Below, one piece after another: positions 18,296-28,199 of a DNA stretch of 64,000 bases. The stretch is taken from NCBI GenBank assembly GCA_030625775.1, contig DAOUQC010000003.1, positions 1-64,000 on the forward strand, read 5' to 3'. Under the pieces are notes generated by a model. That model made no database searches. It had not been told where the DNA came from and saw nothing but the letters and a program-made list of their open reading frames with translations. A program made the position numbers and the translations under genes. The stretch is from Verrucomicrobiota bacterium. Lineage in GTDB: Bacteria > Verrucomicrobiota > Verrucomicrobiia > Verrucomicrobiales > DEV007. How positions within the stretch are numbered: the first letter of the stretch is position 1; each line of letters starts with the position of its first letter.

Positions 18296-19240
18296 ATGAA
18301 AACCCCCAATTTGATATGGATGCTGCTTTTGTTTTTTGGTCTGGCTCAAGCGGTGGTGGCAGACGGAGGAGTGGCGGTAAAGAAGAGTGAAGAAGGCTTT
18401 GCAATCAGCGAAGAGGGGCGTCCGATTTTGTTTTACCAGATCAAGGCGAAGTCAAAGCATGGGAAGTTCAAACGGGCGAACTATGTGCATCCGCTGTATT
18501 CGCTCGGTGGTGAAGTGATAAGCGAAGATTTTCCGAAAGATCATTTGCATCATCGCGGGGTGTTCTGGGCTTGGCACACGCTGACGGTGAAGGGCAAATA
18601 CGCGGGAGACAACTGGGTGTGCGATGACTTTGACTGGGATCTGCAGGAGGCCAAAGTGATATCTGGCTCGGCTAATGCGGGAGGAGTGAAAACACGGTGG
18701 TTGTGGAAATCACCGAAAGTGGTGGATGAGAAGGGCAAGATGAAGCCGATGGTGGAGGAGGTGACGACGATTCGTGTGGGCACTCGCCGGCAACACTACC
18801 GTCTGGTGGATTTTGAAATACGGCTGAAAGCTCTGCTGGATGAGGTGCGCATGGCGGGCTCGCTTGATGAAAAGGGTTACGGTGGTTTTTCGGTGCGTAT
18901 GCATCGTCCCAAGGACATGGTTTTTACCGGCGATATCGGCGTGGTGAAAGCGCAGCGCCTGGCGGTTGAGGGTGGTGCGTGGATGGATATGTCGGGCAGC
19001 CTGACAGCTAAAGGAAAAAGCGGGCTGGCAATTTTGTGTCACCCTTCGTTGCCTATTTTTCCGCAGAAGTGGTTGTTGCGGATGGGGGCGCAGCAGAATC
19101 CTCGCTGGCCAGGCAACAAGCCGGTGTTATTGCCAAAAGGGGAAGAGGTGGTGCTGCGCTATCGCCTGGTGATCCATGATGAGCAACTCAAGATGGAGGA
19201 TATTTCGAATCTTCAGGATGACTATGCGAAGGAGCATTGA
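18296..19240 (+). CDS. DUF6807/PmoA-like secreted protein
   Basis: A 314-residue exported protein with signal peptide MKTPNLIWMLLLFFGLAQAVVA. Its core (YVHPLYSLGGEVISEDFPKDHLHHRGVFWAWHTL) matches the family annotated DUF6807 or 'methane oxygenase PmoA', widespread in Planctomycetes and Verrucomicrobia. Despite the name it is not a methane monooxygenase subunit. The HPLYSLGGEVISEDFPKDHLHHRG motif contains conserved His residues that may bind metal or sugar. Such genes sit near sulfatases and glycoside-degradation genes, so a carbohydrate role is plausible but unproven. No ribosome-binding site is visible upstream. Confidence 0.8.
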   Translation: MKTPNLIWMLLLFFGLAQAVVADGGVAVKKSEEGFAISEEGRPILFYQIKAKSKHGKFKRANYVHPLYSLGGEVISEDFPKDHLHHRGVFWAWHTLTVKGKYAGDNWVCDDFDWDLQEAKVISGSANAGGVKTRWLWKSPKVVDEKGKMKPMVEEVTTIRVGTRRQHYRLVDFEIRLKALLDEVRMAGSLDEKGYGGFSVRMHRPKDMVFTGDIGVVKAQRLAVEGGAWMDMSGSLTAKGKSGLAILCHPSLPIFPQKWLLRMGAQQNPRWPGNKPVLLPKGEEVVLRYRLVIHDEQLKMEDISNLQDDYAKEH

Positions 19241-19286
19241 GGTTGAATTGGGGGCATTATCAGGAGGTGCTGTATCAAAAAAATAA

Positions 19287-19313
19287 ACAGTCGCTCCGGA
19301 TGGGAGCGACTGT
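19287..19313 (-). terminator. Intrinsic terminator after the small secreted protein gene
   Basis: A perfect 11-bp stem ACAGTCGCTCC / GGAGCGACTGT with a 5-nt loop is followed on the minus strand by TTATTTTTTT. It lies between convergent genes and mainly serves the minus-strand gene ending at 19342. Confidence 0.85.
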
Positions 19314-19341
19314 CTGGGAGTAATGTTGTTGTGAGTGCTTC

Positions 19342-19686
19342 TTAGTGGCGCCCGAAGGAGAAGGAGAATCCGCGGCGGGGACGGCAGTTGGAGCCTCTGT
19401 TGTAATAAGAGCCGCTGTAGTAAGGGACACCGTAAGAGCGGGAAATGCGGTGGCGCGACCCGCAGCGCGAATGCGATTGGGTGACCCAGCGGTAAAAGGG
19501 TCTTCCGCAAGAGTCATAGTAGGAGATCACCCGGTAGGAGTAAACGGGGCTGTGGCAATGGCTGCAGTTGCGGATAATGCGCCGTTGATAGGAATCGTGT
19601 CCAGCCAGGGCTTTTTGCGGTAAAACGGTGAAGCTGAGTAGTCCTGCCAGGACTACCATTATTGTTGTGAGTGTTTTTATTTTCAT
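19342..19686 (-). CDS. Small secreted Arg/Tyr/Ser/Cys-rich protein of unknown function
   Basis: A 114-residue protein, start taken at the ATG that gives signal peptide MKIKTLTTIMVVLAGLLSFTVLPQKALA. The mature ~86 residues are unusually rich in Arg, Ser, Tyr and Gly, with Cys in NCSHCHSP, DSCGRP, SRCGSR and SNCRPR. CSHCH fits the heme-c attachment pattern CxxCH but no axial-ligand context is visible, so metal binding or a structural cell-surface role is equally possible. I do not recognise the family. It has its own terminator and converges on the DUF6807 gene. Confidence 0.65.
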   Translation of the reverse strand: MKIKTLTTIMVVLAGLLSFTVLPQKALAGHDSYQRRIIRNCSHCHSPVYSYRVISYYDSCGRPFYRWVTQSHSRCGSRHRISRSYGVPYYSGSYYNRGSNCRPRRGFSFSFGRH

Positions 19687-19827
19687 AGGAGTTGGAGTAA
19701 TTAGGTTCATGCAGTTCGACGCGGGGTCTTGGTATTTATTCATTTGGTGGTAAAGAATATTGAAAGTTTTTGTATTAATTGTGTAAACTTGGTTTGGATT
19801 TTAATAAATGTATTTAACCAAATTGCT

Positions 19828-20940
19828 ATGAAAGTAACTGCTGCCGTATTGTATTGTCCTGGGGAGCCACTTCAATTGGAGGAAGTGGAAGTGCTGCCGC
19901 CTCAACGTGGAGAAGTTCGAGTTCGCATTGAAGCGGCGGGGGTGTGTCACAGTGATTTGCATGTGATGAAGGGTGAGCAGCCGATGAACATGCCTATTAT
20001 TCTGGGCCACGAAGGAAGTGGAGTGATTGAAGAAGTGGGGGAAGGGGTGACGACGGTGGTGCCGGGGGACCATGTGATTCCGATCTGGCGTATGTCTTGT
20101 GGGCGTTGTGAGTATTGCCTGGGCGGACGTCCGGCTCTTTGTGATGTGGGCACGGCGATGCGCTTTACCGGTCTGATGCCGGACGGGCAGACGCGTTTTC
20201 GCAATTCAAAGGGCAAGCCCATTTTGCATTATGCAGGGGTGTCGACTTTTTCTGAATGTTCAACGATGCCTGAGGGGGCGGTGGTGAAAATCCCGAAGGA
20301 TTTTTCCATGCAGAAGGCAGCCCTGATCGGATGTGGAGTGATCACTGGAATGGGAGCGGTGTTTAACGCAGCCGAGGTGAAAGTCGGAAGTAGCGTGGCG
20401 GTGTTTGGTTGCGGGGGGATCGGTTTGAATGTGGTCAAAGGGGCAAAGATGGTGGCAGCCTCACGGATTATCGCTATCGATACCGTACCGTCGAAATTGG
20501 AATATGCGAGGGAGATGGGAGCGACGCATGTGGTGAACGCCCTGGAAGACGATCCAGTTGATGCGATCAAGGATCTGACCGGTGGCCTGGGCGTGGATTA
20601 CGCTTTTGAAGCGATCGGTTTGCCGAAACCGATTGAGCAGGCTTACGACTCAACGAGGAAAGGGGGAGTCTGTGTGGTTCTTGGTATCGCTTCTCCCGAA
20701 GCCCGGGCGCAGATCAATGTGAATCAATTGGTCTACGCAGAGAAAACCTTGAAGGGTTCGATTTATGGATCAACCAGGCCGCGGATTGATTTGTTGCGAC
20801 TGATCGAATTGGAAAGGGAAGGCAAGTTGGACTTGGATAAACTGCTGACGCGGACCTATCCTCTGAGTCAGATCAATGAAGCTTATGCGGATCTTGAAAA
20901 AGGGGAGTTGGCGAGGGGCTTGCTGTTGCCGCAGGAGTAG
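19828..20940 (+). CDS. Zinc-dependent medium-chain alcohol dehydrogenase
   Basis: A 370-residue MDR-family NAD(P)-dependent dehydrogenase. The catalytic zinc ligands are in GVCHSDLH and GHEGSGVI. The structural zinc is held by four Cys in CGRCEYCLGGRPALC. The Rossmann motif is VAVFGCGGIGLNVVKGA. The overall pattern (TAMRFTGLMPDGQTRF, YGSTRPRIDLLRLIELEREGKLDLDKLLTRTYPL) is of the class III/NDMA-type branch that oxidises primary alcohols. The ATG at 19828 was chosen at the conserved MKVTAAVL start. It stands alone between unrelated genes. Confidence 0.92.
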   Translation: MKVTAAVLYCPGEPLQLEEVEVLPPQRGEVRVRIEAAGVCHSDLHVMKGEQPMNMPIILGHEGSGVIEEVGEGVTTVVPGDHVIPIWRMSCGRCEYCLGGRPALCDVGTAMRFTGLMPDGQTRFRNSKGKPILHYAGVSTFSECSTMPEGAVVKIPKDFSMQKAALIGCGVITGMGAVFNAAEVKVGSSVAVFGCGGIGLNVVKGAKMVAASRIIAIDTVPSKLEYAREMGATHVVNALEDDPVDAIKDLTGGLGVDYAFEAIGLPKPIEQAYDSTRKGGVCVVLGIASPEARAQINVNQLVYAEKTLKGSIYGSTRPRIDLLRLIELEREGKLDLDKLLTRTYPLSQINEAYADLEKGELARGLLLPQE

Positions 20941-21102
20941 TTGAAAACTCAATCGGAGATATTTCCACATCAGCTTGTAGGATTTTTCAGTAGGAATTCG
21001 ATGATCGACATTATGAGGTCATCCGGGCATGATGGGATCATCAAACTGAAACTTTGAATACACGGCTCAAAGAGTGGAAAAATTGTAAACGGCTTATCTC
21101 CG

Positions 21103-22398
21103 ATGGAAAAAAATGAGTTTCAACAGCAAGGGGGAGAGGAGTGGAAGAGGGCGGGAAGGCAGTCGAATATCGACCAGCACTCCAGTGGGGTAGCCTATCT
21201 GGAGACAGTGATTGATAATCTCCCGGTGGGTTTGTTTGCCAAGGATGCTTCGGATTCCTTTCGTTTTGTTTTGTGGAATAAGAAGCAGGAAGAGATTACG
21301 TCGATCCCCTGTGAGCAGGCTCTGGGAAAGAATGATTATGAATTATTTTCCCCGGATTCTGCAAAGTATTTTCGCCAGGTGGACGAATTGGTGATTGCCA
21401 GAAAGCGGAAGTTTGAAGTGTCGGAAGAAATTATCGATACGCCGGAATCCGGAGAGGTCTGGCTGCATACCATAAAAGTGCCGATCGATGATGTGGAAGG
21501 GCAGCGAACTTTAGTGGTGGGTATAAGTGAAGACATCACCGAGCAAGTGCATGCGCGGGAACAGCTTGCCGCTTTAAACGAAAACTTAACTGAAGCGAAC
21601 CAGCAGTTGCAGGTGACACAGATGCAATTGATACAGGCGGAAAAAATGGAGTCAGTAGGGCGGCTGGCTGCGGGGGTGGCTCATGAGGTCAAAAACCCAC
21701 TCGCATTGCTGTTGCTGGGTGTGGAGTATTTGAGTGGTGGTATCGACCCGTGTGATCCAAACGTCGAGGACATCCTGACTGAAATGAGGGAAGCTGTTGA
21801 GCGTGCTGACAAAATCATTCGCGGGTTGGTGGATTTTTCATCGCAGAGGCAGTTGGCGATGGAGTTGACACAATTGCCGGATTTGATTGAGCATTCATTA
21901 CTTCTGGTCCGTCACGAATTAAAAAAAGGGAATGTTGAGGTGGATGCATGCTATGAGGAGGGCTTGCCGGATTTGCAAATTGACTGTGCAAAATTCGAGC
22001 AGGTGTTGGTGAATTTATTGATCAATGCAGTTCACGCTATGGAAGACAGGGTGAAGCCGAAAATCGAAATTCAGGTATCAGCAGCGAAGCTGGAAGGGAT
22101 AGAGCGGGATGAAGGCTTGAGGACGGCGCATCACCTTCGTAATGGGGATGATGTGGTTCTCTTAAAATTGAAAGACAATGGAGGGGGGATTTCAGATGAA
22201 AATCTGCAGAAAATATTTGATCCTTTTTTTACCACCAAAGCTACAGGAATCGGGACTGGCCTGGGATTGCCGGTGGTGCGTAAAATTGTCGAGCTTCACA
22301 ATGGGTGGATTGATGTGAAAAATCGATTGCTGGGCGGGGTGCAAATCACGATTACTCTAAAAGTTCCAAAATCGGAGGCGGAACGGATTGACATGTAG
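21103..22398 (+). CDS. PAS-domain sensor histidine kinase
   Basis: A 431-residue soluble kinase. A PAS domain (about 35-150, [34 protein letters not shown] ... [11 protein letters not shown]) is followed by a coiled-coil linker ([37 protein letters not shown]), the phosphoacceptor His in [15 protein letters not shown], and the ATPase domain with N-box [31 protein letters not shown] and [13 protein letters not shown]. No transmembrane segment is present, so it senses an intracellular cue. The response regulator follows 75 bp downstream and is the obvious partner. Confidence 0.95.
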   Translation: MEKNEFQQQGGEEWKRAGRQSNIDQHSSGVAYLETVIDNLPVGLFAKDASDSFRFVLWNKKQEEITSIPCEQALGKNDYELFSPDSAKYFRQVDELVIARKRKFEVSEEIIDTPESGEVWLHTIKVPIDDVEGQRTLVVGISEDITEQVHAREQLAALNENLTEANQQLQVTQMQLIQAEKMESVGRLAAGVAHEVKNPLALLLLGVEYLSGGIDPCDPNVEDILTEMREAVERADKIIRGLVDFSSQRQLAMELTQLPDLIEHSLLLVRHELKKGNVEVDACYEEGLPDLQIDCAKFEQVLVNLLINAVHAMEDRVKPKIEIQVSAAKLEGIERDEGLRTAHHLRNGDDVVLLKLKDNGGGISDENLQKIFDPFFTTKATGIGTGLGLPVVRKIVELHNGWIDVKNRLLGGVQITITLKVPKSEAERIDM

Positions 22399-22473
22399 AG
22401 CATAAATACATCAGAATGGGGATGGAGTGGAGTAGACGGGGTATTATTCAAATATTGGAAAAGGAGATTTATC

Positions 22474-22863
22474 ATGGTACGCAAAATTTTAGTCGTAGAT
22501 GACGAGGTGGGCTTCACCAAGCTCCTAAAAATGAATCTGGAAAAAACCGGGCAGTATGAGGTCCGGGTGGAGAATGAATCCACCAAGGCGCTGACAACTG
22601 CTCACGAGTTTTTGCCGGATATTGTCCTTTTGGATATTGTCATGCCCGGGATGGACGGGGGTGATGTGGCAGCCCAGATGCAGGACGACCCAATGTTGCG
22701 GAATATTCCCGTGATTATGATGACGGCATTGGTTTCACAGGAGGAAACGAGTCAGGATGCGGTGGCTCAAGCGGGTGCGATGAATATTTTACCGAAACCT
22801 GTGAATCTGGAGGTTTTGTTACGCTGCTTGGAAGAGGCGTTTGCTTCGGAAGCGGGCGAGTAG
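22474..22863 (+). CDS. Single-domain response regulator
   Basis: A 129-residue CheY-like receiver without an output domain. The acidic pocket is VVDDE, the phosphoacceptor Asp lies in LLDIVMPGMDG, and Thr and Lys are in MMTALVS and LPKPVN. A strong Shine-Dalgarno (AAAGGAG) precedes the ATG by 8 nt, stronger than for most genes here. It probably relays phosphate from the adjacent kinase to another protein. Confidence 0.95.
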   Translation: MVRKILVVDDEVGFTKLLKMNLEKTGQYEVRVENESTKALTTAHEFLPDIVLLDIVMPGMDGGDVAAQMQDDPMLRNIPVIMMTALVSQEETSQDAVAQAGAMNILPKPVNLEVLLRCLEEAFASEAGE

Positions 22864-22958
22864 GAGGAGTGCCTTGTGTTTGGCCGGGGAGGGCGCTGAT
22901 GCGGCGTGAGCAGGCTGGGGCTTCAGAAAAACAAAGTGAGAAGAAACAAGACCCCTCC

Positions 22959-23984
22959 TTATTTCACTGTCACCGTAGCTCCGGGACGGACGAGAGTGGG
23001 CAGGCGGATTGCATCCCAATTGGCCAGCCGGATGCAGCCTGCACTGCGGGAGCGACCGATGGTTTCCGGGCTACTGGTGCCGTGCAGGCCTATGCCTGAC
23101 TTATTCAGCCCGGCCCAGAAAATGCCGACGGGATTGTTGGGGCCGGGTGGGATGACGTAAAAATCATCACTTCTCACACCTTCCTGGAGCATTTTGCGAT
23201 CATAGCGGAACTCGGGTGTGGTGACCATGTTGACTATTTTCCACTTGCCGCGGGGGATGTAGCGTTCTTTTCCCGGGGTGATCGGGAAGGTGGCGATGAC
23301 CTGTTGATTATCCATGATGGAGACAATGCGGCTTGAAGTATCGACCAGCAGGTGCCGTTGACTCAGGTGTTGTTCTTCAGTGTACTGGTCGTGTTTTTTG
23401 ATATCTTCGATTTGAAAAGGGACCACATTAGGAACGGTCAGGACGTCTCCTGCTTTCAAGCGATCGAGATTGATGCCAGGGTTGAGTTTGTGGAGGAAGT
23501 TCCAGTTGGTGTGATAACGCTCGCAGACAAATTCAGCAAGGCTGCGGTAGTACATGTATTTCATACCCTCCTGATCCTCGGGTTTCAAAGGCACTTTACC
23601 TATCCATCTTAGATCTTCTTTTTTGAGGGTGTATTTTACGTAGACGAACTTGATGCCAAGCTGTGCGTCCCGTAGAACTTGGTGCCAATTTGCCGGATCT
23701 GGCTTTTTCACATATCTTTTATTATAAGCGGAAACCGCAAGGCGTGTGAATTCGCCAAGTGCCCCATCGATAACACCAGGCCCGAAATGTTTGCGGTCGA
23801 GGTAGATTTGAACCCGGGTGATGACTTCACTTTCTTCTTTCCCGGGCTCCGGGGCGACCCGTTTGAACAGGTTGTTTGCAGGAGCTGGCCGGGGTGATGA
23901 AAAAATAAATACAAAGCTGAGTATTAGCAGCAGAGCTATCCGGGTGAAAGCTGGCAGGTGATAGACACTATGGAGGTCTTTCAT
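22959..23984 (-). CDS. L,D-transpeptidase with LysM domain
   Basis: A 341-residue exported YkuD-domain enzyme. An N-terminal hydrophobic anchor (IALLLILSFVFIFSS) is followed by a peptidoglycan-binding-like region (LDRKHFGPGVIDGALGEFTRLAVSAYNKRY), a LysM-like segment (ERYHTNWNFLHKLNPGINLDRLKAGDVLTVPNV) and the catalytic domain with HGTSSPETIGRSRSAGCIRL, where His and Cys form the active site. It would make 3-3 cross-links or anchor proteins to peptidoglycan. It lies 35 bp after lysC on the same strand, perhaps a linkage through diaminopimelate supply. Confidence 0.93.
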   Translation of the reverse strand: MKDLHSVYHLPAFTRIALLLILSFVFIFSSPRPAPANNLFKRVAPEPGKEESEVITRVQIYLDRKHFGPGVIDGALGEFTRLAVSAYNKRYVKKPDPANWHQVLRDAQLGIKFVYVKYTLKKEDLRWIGKVPLKPEDQEGMKYMYYRSLAEFVCERYHTNWNFLHKLNPGINLDRLKAGDVLTVPNVVPFQIEDIKKHDQYTEEQHLSQRHLLVDTSSRIVSIMDNQQVIATFPITPGKERYIPRGKWKIVNMVTTPEFRYDRKMLQEGVRSDDFYVIPPGPNNPVGIFWAGLNKSGIGLHGTSSPETIGRSRSAGCIRLANWDAIRLPTLVRPGATVTVK

Positions 23985-24019
23985 GGATGACGGGAAACAA
24001 GGCTACTCACAGCAGGATA

Positions 24020-25258
24020 TCAGTCTGCCGATTCGTCGTCGAGTCCAAATGCACTGTGCACGGCCCGGGCGGCGTCATCGATTTCATCATTCCCAACAGT
24101 GACGGTGATTTTGATTTCCGAGGTGGAAATCATCTGGATGTTAATACCTGCTTTTGACAGGGTATCGAACATCTGGGATGCCACTCCTGAATGAGAACGC
24201 ATGCCAATACCAACCACACTGAGTTTGGCTATCCCTTCCTGGGATACCAGGCTCACATCTTCGCCGATATCAGGCAATACGGCATTCAAGGTTTTTTCCG
24301 CATTAGCGAGATCGGCTTGTCCGACGGTAAATGAAATATCGGTGGTGCCGGTTTTCGAGACGTTCTGCACGATCATGTCGACGATGATGTTTGCGCCGGC
24401 AATGGAGGTGAACACCTTGGCGGCAGTGCCTGGTTGGTCACGCACTCCTTCGATAGTAATTTTGGCTTGATCGCGCTCCAGGCTGATTCCACGAATGACA
24501 ACGGATTCCATACTCATAGTTTCTTCAAGGACGAGTGTCCCGGGTTGTTGGTTTAGACTGCTGCGAACTTCAAATCGCACCCCAAATTTTTTCGCAAATT
24601 CGACCGAACGCGACTGCATGACCTTAGAGCCTGAACTGGCCATTTCGAGCATTTCGTCGTAGCTGATTTCCTCGATTTTTTGTGCTGTTTTAACCACACG
24701 AGGATCGCAGGTGTAGACGCCTTTCACATCGGTGTAAATCTGGCAAAGCTCAGCATCCACTGCCGCAGCCATGGCAATCGCAGTGAGATCAGAACCCCCT
24801 CGCCCGAGTGTAGTGATGTAACCCTCCGGGCTGCGTCCCTGGAATCCAGCCAGAATGACGATGTTGCCGTCATTAAGCAGACGGTGGACTTCGTCCGGAG
24901 TGATATTGGAAATTCGAGCTTTGGTATGAACTCCATCAGTCTGGATGCCTGCCTGGGCTCCCGTTAGCGATACGGCCTTGCCTCCCATGGAATTGATAGC
25001 CATGGAAATTAGTGCGATGGTGGTTTGCTCTCCTGTGGACAGCAGCACGTCCATTTCCCGTTCAGTGGCATTTTGAGTTTTGCCGGTCACTTCCTCTGAG
25101 AGCTCGATGAGGCGATTGGTGACACCGCTCATGGCCGAGACGACAGCGACGATTTGGTCGCCTGCCTCATGGGAATCGAGGATACGACGAGCGACATTTC
25201 GGATCCGCTCAGCAGATCCGACCGAAGTGCCTCCGTATTTTTGGACGATTAGACTCAT
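24020..25258 (-). CDS. lysC: Aspartate kinase
   Basis: A 412-residue monofunctional aspartokinase that phosphorylates L-aspartate, the first step of Lys, Thr, Met and diaminopimelate synthesis. It starts with VQKYGGTSVGSAERI, has the catalytic TLGRGGSDLTAIAMA segment and two C-terminal ACT domains (RDQPGTAAKVFTSIAGANIIVDMIVQNVSK and GIGMRSHSGVASQMFDTLSKAGINIQMISTSEIKITV) for feedback control by Lys/Thr. It is the third gene of hom-thrC-lysC, 62 bp after thrC. Confidence 0.97.
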   Translation of the reverse strand: MSLIVQKYGGTSVGSAERIRNVARRILDSHEAGDQIVAVVSAMSGVTNRLIELSEEVTGKTQNATEREMDVLLSTGEQTTIALISMAINSMGGKAVSLTGAQAGIQTDGVHTKARISNITPDEVHRLLNDGNIVILAGFQGRSPEGYITTLGRGGSDLTAIAMAAAVDAELCQIYTDVKGVYTCDPRVVKTAQKIEEISYDEMLEMASSGSKVMQSRSVEFAKKFGVRFEVRSSLNQQPGTLVLEETMSMESVVIRGISLERDQAKITIEGVRDQPGTAAKVFTSIAGANIIVDMIVQNVSKTGTTDISFTVGQADLANAEKTLNAVLPDIGEDVSLVSQEGIAKLSVVGIGMRSHSGVASQMFDTLSKAGINIQMISTSEIKITVTVGNDEIDDAARAVHSAFGLDDESAD

Positions 25259-25320
25259 GAATTATTGAAAAGGTCGGCATGACTAATGCCAAAAAAATGA
25301 CTAATGTCTACTAGCTAATT

Positions 25321-26685
25321 TCAGACGCGCCTGGCAAGGATGAAATCACGAATCGCGCCAGACTGAGCCGCTTGCTCATAAGTGACGGGTGTTCGCTGTT
25401 TTAATTTTTCCAGTGAAGGGTGGGTGGGATGCTGGCCAATGGCGTCAGAGATGGTATCGGGGAACTTTGCGGGGTGGGCCGTAGACAGTATGATGTTGCT
25501 TCGTGAGCGGTCCAGGTCTTTGAAAGCGCAGGCGGTGTGGGGATCGACAATGTAGTCAAAATCTTCGTAAATTTGACGGATCAAGGAGGTGATGTCTTCA
25601 TCCGAGCTATGTGTGGCACTGAAAGCTCCGGCATCGAAATTCGGAATGGTGAGGCTTTCACCACTGCCGATTTTATTCATGATTTCAGCAACTTGTGATC
25701 CGTCTCCCTTGAGGTGGTAAAACAGAAAGCGTTCGAAGTTGGATGCTACCTGGATGTCCATCGAAGGAGCGAGGCTGGCATGAACCTCTCCTGTTTCGTA
25801 GGTGCCGGTGGTGAACAGGCGGTAGAGAATGTCATTGCGGTTGGTGGCAATCACGAAGTGTTCTGCAGGTAATCCCATTTTACCAGCCAGCCAACCTGCA
25901 AGGATGTTGCCGAAGTTGCCGGTAGGCACGACAAAGGCCGGCTTGTTGTTCTGTGCAGCTGCGGGCAACTGTGACCAGGCGTGAAAGTAGTAGATCGCCT
26001 GGGCCAGCACCCGGGCAAGGTTGATGGAATTGATGGCTGACAAAGCGACTTCGGCTTTGAATTCTAGATCACCGAAAAGTTCTTTCACGATCAACTGGGC
26101 GTCATCGAAGGAACCTTCAATCGGAATGGGGAAAATATTAGCGGCTTCGGTGCAAGTCATTTGCCTCTCCTGCAGCGCAGAAATACGCCCCTTGGGGTAG
26201 AGAATGAAAACGTTGACTCCTTCTTTGCCTGCCAGCCCGTGAATTGCTGCTGAGCCGGTATCGCCGGAAGTGGCGCCGAGTACATTGATCGGCTTGCCGC
26301 TGCGCCGGATTTGGTCTTCAAAGAGATTGCCTACCAGTTGTAAACCAAAGTCTTTGAAGGCGAGAGTGGGGCCGTGAAACAGCTCCAGTACAAAAAGATC
26401 ATCCGCCAGTTGGCGCAGTGGGGCGGTGGCGGGATCGTCGAAAGTGCCCTCGTAGGAGCGGGTGATCAGAGTTTTCAGTTCCTCGGGACTGTGGTCGGTA
26501 TCGAAGAGGCTGAGAAACTCGAAAGCTAGTGTCGCGTAGGAGTGCGCATCCCCATTAAGCAGCTCGGCGGGCATTTGCGGCAGGGATTCCGGCACGTAGA
26601 GGCCGCCATCGGGTGCCAGACCGGAGGCAAAAGCATCGAGGAAACCAAGGGCTTCGGAAGTGCTGCGGGTACTTTGAAATTTCAT
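25321..26685 (-). CDS. thrC: Threonine synthase
   Basis: A 454-residue PLP enzyme converting O-phosphohomoserine to threonine. The start MKFQSTRSTSEALGFLDAFASGLAPDGGLYVPESLP is the class I ThrC N-terminus. LAFKDFGLQLVGNLFE carries the PLP-binding Lys, and LGATSGDTGSAAIHGL and VPTGNFGNILAGWLAGKMGLP hold phosphate-binding loops. The ATG at 26685 was preferred to the track start because the extra 13 residues do not belong to the family. It follows hom by 43 bp in one operon. Confidence 0.97.
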   Translation of the reverse strand: MKFQSTRSTSEALGFLDAFASGLAPDGGLYVPESLPQMPAELLNGDAHSYATLAFEFLSLFDTDHSPEELKTLITRSYEGTFDDPATAPLRQLADDLFVLELFHGPTLAFKDFGLQLVGNLFEDQIRRSGKPINVLGATSGDTGSAAIHGLAGKEGVNVFILYPKGRISALQERQMTCTEAANIFPIPIEGSFDDAQLIVKELFGDLEFKAEVALSAINSINLARVLAQAIYYFHAWSQLPAAAQNNKPAFVVPTGNFGNILAGWLAGKMGLPAEHFVIATNRNDILYRLFTTGTYETGEVHASLAPSMDIQVASNFERFLFYHLKGDGSQVAEIMNKIGSGESLTIPNFDAGAFSATHSSDEDITSLIRQIYEDFDYIVDPHTACAFKDLDRSRSNIILSTAHPAKFPDTISDAIGQHPTHPSLEKLKQRTPVTYEQAAQSGAIRDFILARRV

Positions 26686-26728
26686 GGTCGGAAAAAAGAG
26701 AGTCGTTTCGTGCTGCGGCGGCATCGAA

Positions 26729-28045
26729 CTAGAGGGACTCCACTCGCATCAAGATGGGTTCGTCTTGTATGCAATCGAGCTCGGCAATTTGTGCGACGGC
26801 TTTTTTCATCGTTCCAAAAGGCGCAAAATAAAGCATAAGAAAAATTGAGGCAGCTCCTTCGCAATGTTCTTCCGGCTGGATCATCGACGAGATGCCAATA
26901 TGGTGTTCGCCCAGAATTCCGGAGATACGGGCCAGCACGCCAGGTTGATCATCAACGCTCAAACGCAGGTAATACTGGGAGATGCTTTCGTCAATCGGCA
27001 GGGGGTGCCCATACAGCCCGTGGGGTACAAAGCCGGTTCGACTCGCGGCACCACTCCCCAGGTGGGCTGCTGCGTCGGCTAAGTCACTGATGACCGAACT
27101 GGAGGTGGGATCCTGCCCGGCACCTGATCCGTAAAACAAGGTTTCGCCGACGATGTCACCGCGGACAAAAATCGCATTAAATACACCGTTGACGGAAGCG
27201 AGAATATGATTTTTGGGAATCAGGGAGGGCTGCACTCTGACTTCGATATTACCGGATTCGGTATCCAGGCGTATGATGGCGAGCAGCTTGATGGTGTAAC
27301 CGAGATCACTGGCGACACGGATGTCTGCTAAAGAAATCTTCTCAATTCCTTCGACAAAAATATCTTCGCTGCGTACCCAGGATCCGTAGGACAATGAAGC
27401 CAGAATGATAGCTTTGTGAGCCGCATCCCAGCCGTTCACGTCGAGTGCAGGATCGGCTTCAGCGTAGCCAAGTTGTTGCGCTTCATTGAGAGCCTCTTCA
27501 TAAGCGAGGCCGGCGTCGCTCATTCTCCCCAGGATATAATTGCTGGTGCCGTTGATGATACCCGCCATGGATTCGATGCTGTTGCCAACGAGTGATTCCT
27601 GAACGGTTTTGATGATCGGAATTCCGCCTGCGACAGCGGCTTCGAAATAGATCGGCGTTTTTTCACGGTCGGCGATGGCAAACAGTTCTTTGCCGTGCTC
27701 GGCCAGTAGGGCTTTGTTACCAGTGATGACCGTTTTGCCATTTTCCAAGGCGGATTTGACCAAATCAAAAGCGTAATCTGTTCCGCCGATCAGTTCTATT
27801 ACGATGTCGATTTCATCATCCTTGACCAGATCATCGAGACGAGTGCTGACAATGCCGGCTGGTAAGTCGATGTCACGCGGCTTATCCGGATCTCGAACTA
27901 CGATGCGGTGAATGATGAGATTCTGTCCAGTGCGCTCGCGCAGCAGGGCACCATTTTTGAGTAAATTTTTGTAAACTCCGGCTCCAACATTGCCAAAGCC
28001 TGCCAGTCCTATTTTGAGAGTGTTGTTATTGTTTGAATCGGCCAT
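26729..28045 (-). CDS. hom: Homoserine dehydrogenase
   Basis: A 438-residue NAD(P)H-dependent enzyme reducing aspartate semialdehyde to homoserine. The Rossmann motif is KIGLAGFGNVGAGVYKNL. The catalytic core includes AAVAGGIPIIKTVQESLVGNSIESMAGIINGTSNYIL and the EADPALDVNGWDAAHKA loop with catalytic Asp and Lys. The C-terminal ACT domain (YYLRLSVDDQPGVLARISGILGEHHIGISSMIQ) gives threonine feedback. It is the promoter-proximal gene of hom-thrC-lysC. Confidence 0.97.
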   Translation of the reverse strand: MADSNNNNTLKIGLAGFGNVGAGVYKNLLKNGALLRERTGQNLIIHRIVVRDPDKPRDIDLPAGIVSTRLDDLVKDDEIDIVIELIGGTDYAFDLVKSALENGKTVITGNKALLAEHGKELFAIADREKTPIYFEAAVAGGIPIIKTVQESLVGNSIESMAGIINGTSNYILGRMSDAGLAYEEALNEAQQLGYAEADPALDVNGWDAAHKAIILASLSYGSWVRSEDIFVEGIEKISLADIRVASDLGYTIKLLAIIRLDTESGNIEVRVQPSLIPKNHILASVNGVFNAIFVRGDIVGETLFYGSGAGQDPTSSSVISDLADAAAHLGSGAASRTGFVPHGLYGHPLPIDESISQYYLRLSVDDQPGVLARISGILGEHHIGISSMIQPEEHCEGAASIFLMLYFAPFGTMKKAVAQIAELDCIQDEPILMRVESL

Positions 28046-28199
28046 AGGTAGGCTTAATCAGGGTGAATGGCCACTATGGCGGGTGTGGAATCACGGTGCA
28101 AGGGCAGATATTTGATCAAGTTGCCGCGGCAAGGTGGTTTCTGGAGCAGGGATGGAAAAGCCCCGGATTAAATGGAGGCACGGGTATTTTGTTTTGCAG

